Below are positions 6,196 to 8,328 of a stretch of DNA of 8,328 nucleotides, one piece after another. Source of the stretch: Chersky-265 sp035275285 (lineage in GTDB: Bacteria > Fibrobacterota > Fibrobacteria > UBA11236); contig DATENA010000146.1 of the NCBI GenBank assembly GCA_035275285.1, positions 1 through 8,328 on the forward strand. The letters run 5' to 3'. The notes under the pieces are model-generated. The model searched no databases and was not told the origin of the DNA. It saw only the letters and a list, made by a program, of their open reading frames with translations. Position 1 is the first letter of the stretch. Every line of letters begins with the position of its first letter. Made by a program: the position numbers and the translations under genes.

Positions 6196-7971
6196 ATGCA
6201 AGATTCACAGGCAACGACGCGGAGCGGGGATCCGGGGGTTCCCGGCCGGGCCTATCTCCTGAGGGAGCTGGCCGTTCCCGCCTCGGATCCGGACCCGGAT
6301 CTGGCGGCCGCCATCGCGGGGTTCCTGCGCGTGAAGCGCGGCAAGATCAGCGCGGTGAAGGTCCTGCGCAAGTCCCTGGATTCGCGCAAACGCAACCAGC
6401 CTCTATGGCGGTACACCCTGGAGTTCACGTTCGCGGGCGAACTCAGGCATCCCAAGGTCTCCCCGGCCGGAACCGGACCGGCGGGCTCCGCGTCCGGCGC
6501 GCCCGCGCCCGGGGCGGCGAAATACCGTCCGCCTGGATCGCGCGTCGCCGTCATCGGCAGCGGGCCCGCGGGCATGGCGGCCGCCCTGGGCCTGGCGCGC
6601 AAGGGCTACCGGGTGACCGTGTTCGAGCAGGGGAGCGAGGTGGGCAAGCGCTTCCACGATATCCGCAAGTTCCTGAAGGGGAACGTTTTCAATCCCCATT
6701 CCAACATCCTGTTCGGCGAAGGCGGGGCGGGCACGTTTTCCGACGGCAAGCTCACCTGCCGCACCCGCACGCGCTTCACGGAAACCTTCCTGAAGGAGCT
6801 GGTAGCCTGCGGCGCCGACGAAGACATCGTCTACCTCTCCCACCCCCACATCGGCACGGACAAGCTGCAATTCATCGTCAAGGCCTGGCGCGAGCGCTGC
6901 AAGGAGCTGGGATGCGAGTTCCGCTTCGACACCCCGGTGGAGTCCCTGCTGGCCTCGGAAGGGCGTATCTCCGGAGTTACCGTGGGCGGCATCCCGGAGC
7001 CGTTCGACGCGCTGGTGCTCGCGGCCGGCCACTCTTCGCGCCCGCTGTACCGCCGCCTGGCGGAGCTGGGCGTGGCCATGGACCTCAAGCCCTTTTCCGT
7101 GGGCGTGCGCGTGGAGCATCCCCAGGAGATGGTCAACCGCCGGCAACTGGGGGACCGGGTGGATCCCTCCTTGACGGGGGCGGCCGAGTATTACCTCACG
7201 TACAACGGCGAGACCGAGGGGCACAGCGCCTATTCCTTCTGCATGTGTCCGGGAGGCGTGGTCGTCCCCTGCGCGGACGCGGAGGACGGGCTTTTCACCA
7301 ACGGCATGAGCTATTCCAACCGCGCGGGCGCCTTCGCCAATTCCGCCGTGGTGGTTCCCGTCACCCCGGCCGATCTGGACGCCTGGACCGAGCCGGACGT
7401 CGCGGGCTCCGCATCCGCCGGTTCCGCACCCGCGCCGGATACCGCCGCCCCCGGCCGCGTATTGTCGGGCCTGGATTTCATCCGCGATCTGGAGATCAAA
7501 GCCTATGCCCTGGGAGGCGGGGAGTTCGTGTTCCCGGCCCAGACCATCCAGGCCTATCTGGACGATCGGGTCGACGCGCTTCCCGCCCCGCGCACCTCCT
7601 TTCCCAAGCCGGTCAAGTGGGTCAACCTGCGCCCGCTCTTCCCGCCCAAGATAGCCCGGGCCCTGCAGGAGTCCTTCCGCAATTTCGATCGCAAGCTGCC
7701 CGGTTTCATCGAGCACGGCCTCATCATCGGCCCGGAATCGCGAACGTCTTCTCCGGTGCGCATCCTGCGCCATGCCGCGTCCCTGGAGTCCGTGTCCACT
7801 CCGGGGCTGTTCCCGCTGGGGGAGGGGGCGGGCTATTCCGGCGGCATCGTCTCCTCCGGCGCGGACGGTTTCCGTTTGGCGGAAGGGTGGGAGGCGTGGG
7901 AAACCCAGGGGGAAGGGGATGGGGGGAGAGAAGGTAAACGTCAAAGTTCAAAGTTCAAGGTTCAAAATTGA
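6196..7971 (+). CDS. FAD-dependent dehydrogenase of the uncharacterised COG2509 type
   Basis: This 591-residue flavoprotein is probably cytoplasmic. Residues about 18-80 form a small N-terminal alpha/beta domain (LLRELAVPAS...DLAAAIAGFLRVKRGKI...VLRKSLDSRKRN) typical of this family. The FAD-binding Rossmann motif VIGSGPAGMAAALGLARKGY is at 119-138, with the acidic E144 expected after the second strand. The family block GEGGAGTFSDGKL is at 174-186 and the closing FAD motif LGEGAGYSGGIVSSGADG is at 541-558. Substrate and electron acceptor are unknown for the family. Two Ala/Gly/Ser/Pro-rich stretches (88-108 and 400-420) look like inserted linkers. The last 25 or so residues are low-complexity, and the final codons and TGA stop are supplied by the 7-bp repeat element. 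I chose ATG 6196 because it leaves a 20-bp gap after rlmH; an upstream in-frame start at 6100 would lie inside rlmH and adds nothing family-like. Confidence 0.92.
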   Translation: MQDSQATTRSGDPGVPGRAYLLRELAVPASDPDPDLAAAIAGFLRVKRGKISAVKVLRKSLDSRKRNQPLWRYTLEFTFAGELRHPKVSPAGTGPAGSASGAPAPGAAKYRPPGSRVAVIGSGPAGMAAALGLARKGYRVTVFEQGSEVGKRFHDIRKFLKGNVFNPHSNILFGEGGAGTFSDGKLTCRTRTRFTETFLKELVACGADEDIVYLSHPHIGTDKLQFIVKAWRERCKELGCEFRFDTPVESLLASEGRISGVTVGGIPEPFDALVLAAGHSSRPLYRRLAELGVAMDLKPFSVGVRVEHPQEMVNRRQLGDRVDPSLTGAAEYYLTYNGETEGHSAYSFCMCPGGVVVPCADAEDGLFTNGMSYSNRAGAFANSAVVVPVTPADLDAWTEPDVAGSASAGSAPAPDTAAPGRVLSGLDFIRDLEIKAYALGGGEFVFPAQTIQAYLDDRVDALPAPRTSFPKPVKWVNLRPLFPPKIARALQESFRNFDRKLPGFIEHGLIIGPESRTSSPVRILRHAASLESVSTPGLFPLGEGAGYSGGIVSSGADGFRLAEGWEAWETQGEGDGGREGKRQSSKFKVQN

Positions 7972-8072
7972 AGATGAAGATGAAGATGAAAGGCAAAATG
8001 AGTGATGGAATGGGGGAATGGTATTTTCCCTCATTTTGCGCTTTGAACTTTGCATTTTGCACTTTGAATTTC
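7939..8072. repeat. Inverted repeat built of A-rich degenerate heptamers, with GAAGAT triplication
   Basis: The left array (7939-7973) reads CGTCAAA, GTTCAAA, GTTCAAG, GTTCAAA, ATTGAAG. It runs into three perfect GAAGAT copies (7970-7987). The right array (8035-8069), read on the minus strand, is ATTCAAA, GTGCAAA, ATGCAAA, GTTCAAA, GCGCAAA. The arrays point towards each other. Between them GCAAAATGAG (7993-8002) pairs perfectly with CTCATTTTGC (8030-8039), and GGGAA (8014-8018) can pair with TTCCC (8026-8030). The element overlaps the last codons of the FAD dehydrogenase and ends about 25 bp before the next start. It is much more AT-rich than its surroundings. It may act as a transcription terminator, but it has no standard U-tract. 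Confidence 0.85.
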
Positions 8073-8097
8073 CCCCCCGGGTCGCCCTAACCGTCCC

Positions 8098-8328
8098 ATG
8101 CTGGTCGAACTCAAGGTCAGCCGCAACGATGCCGGTCAGCGGGCGGAACGCTATCTGCGCCGCCGCCTGGCGGCCCTGAGTTTGGATCGGTTGCATTCGC
8201 TGTTCCGCCGCAAGGAAATCAAGCTCGCCCGCAAGCCCATCAAGCGCAACCATCTTTTGCAAGAAGGCGACGTACTTCAGGTCTACGGGTTGCGCCCCGA
8301 GGACGTGGAGACAGGGACGGCGGTGGAA
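8098..8328 (+). CDS. RluC/RluD-type 23S rRNA pseudouridine synthase, N-terminal S4 domain (cut by window edge)
   Basis: An ATG at 8098 opens a frame of 77 codons that runs off the right edge without a stop. The visible part is an S4 RNA-binding domain. It begins MLVELKVSRNDAGQRAERYLRRRL and continues LSLDRLHSLFRRKEIKL, KPIKRNHLLQEGDVLQVYG. This parallels E. coli RluC, where an N-terminal S4 domain (DAGQRIDNFL, RKGEVRVN, KPEYKLEAGD) precedes the RluA-family catalytic domain. That catalytic domain, with its essential aspartate in the HRLDRDTSG motif, would lie beyond the window, so the enzyme class is inferred. Stand-alone S4 proteins such as YbcJ or Hsp15 are a less likely alternative. The usual RVNG sequence is KLAR here. 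No Shine-Dalgarno sequence precedes the ATG; the upstream bases are C-rich and follow directly on the heptamer repeat element. Confidence 0.82.
   Translation, partial: MLVELKVSRNDAGQRAERYLRRRLAALSLDRLHSLFRRKEIKLARKPIKRNHLLQEGDVLQVYGLRPEDVETGTAVE

Noticed and set aside
6403..7944. Minus-strand open frame opposite the FAD dehydrogenase, and a plus-strand out-of-frame one over the same stretch (6096-7937)
   Set aside because: Both lack domains and are Arg/Gly/Ala-rich. The FAD-binding motifs fix the coding frame as the one at 6196-7971.
3152..8072. CRISPR or tandem guide-type array interpretation of the 7-bp repeats
   Set aside because: The units are contiguous 7-mers without unique spacers of constant length, in inverted orientation, and no cas-like or other nuclease gene lies nearby.

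Overview
The window is GC-rich, densely packed bacterial chromosome. It holds housekeeping and signalling genes and shows no phage, plasmid, transposase, CRISPR or rRNA sequence. Several starts (the Rep-like helicase, the pseudouridine synthase, the NTF2-like remnant) have no clear Shine-Dalgarno sequence, and one gene starts with GTG close to a TATAAT box. The GAF plus HD-GYP protein and the Rep-like helicase suggest a Gram-negative lineage, but the sequence alone does not fix the phylum.

Layout. At the left edge is the 5' part of a minus-strand tRNA-Glu(UUC), cut by the window boundary. Next, also on the minus strand, is a 658-residue GAF/HD-GYP protein predicted to hydrolyse cyclic di-GMP. 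A 189-bp divergent promoter region (2098-2286) separates it from a plus-strand metallophosphoesterase. The 293-bp gap 3016-3308 holds nested potential hairpins, a large inverted repeat made of 7-bp units and a pyrimidine-rich leader. It precedes a 705-residue Rep/UvrD-type DNA helicase. After two GC-rich hairpins comes a short NTF2/SnoaL-like fragment that looks truncated. Its stop codon shares one base with the start of rlmH (23S rRNA pseudouridine-1915 methyltransferase). Twenty bases further on is a 591-residue FAD-dependent dehydrogenase of the uncharacterised COG2509 type. A second inverted repeat of 7-bp units overlaps the end of that gene and fills the gap before the N-terminal S4 domain of an RluC-like pseudouridine synthase, which runs off the right edge.

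How the genes relate. The fragment, rlmH and the FAD protein are tightly spaced on one strand and may be one transcript. rlmH and the RluC-like gene both modify 23S rRNA. The other neighbours (c-di-GMP turnover, phosphoesterase, DNA helicase) have no evident shared pathway.

The most unusual feature is a pair of intergenic elements, at 3152-3222 and 7939-8072. Both are inverted repeats whose arms are tandem degenerate heptamers. One is G-rich (consensus near GTCGGGA) and the other A-rich (near GTTCAAA), yet in both the left array ends in a similar 14-base segment (RTTGAAKAYGAAGA). They may be two members of one dispersed repeat family.
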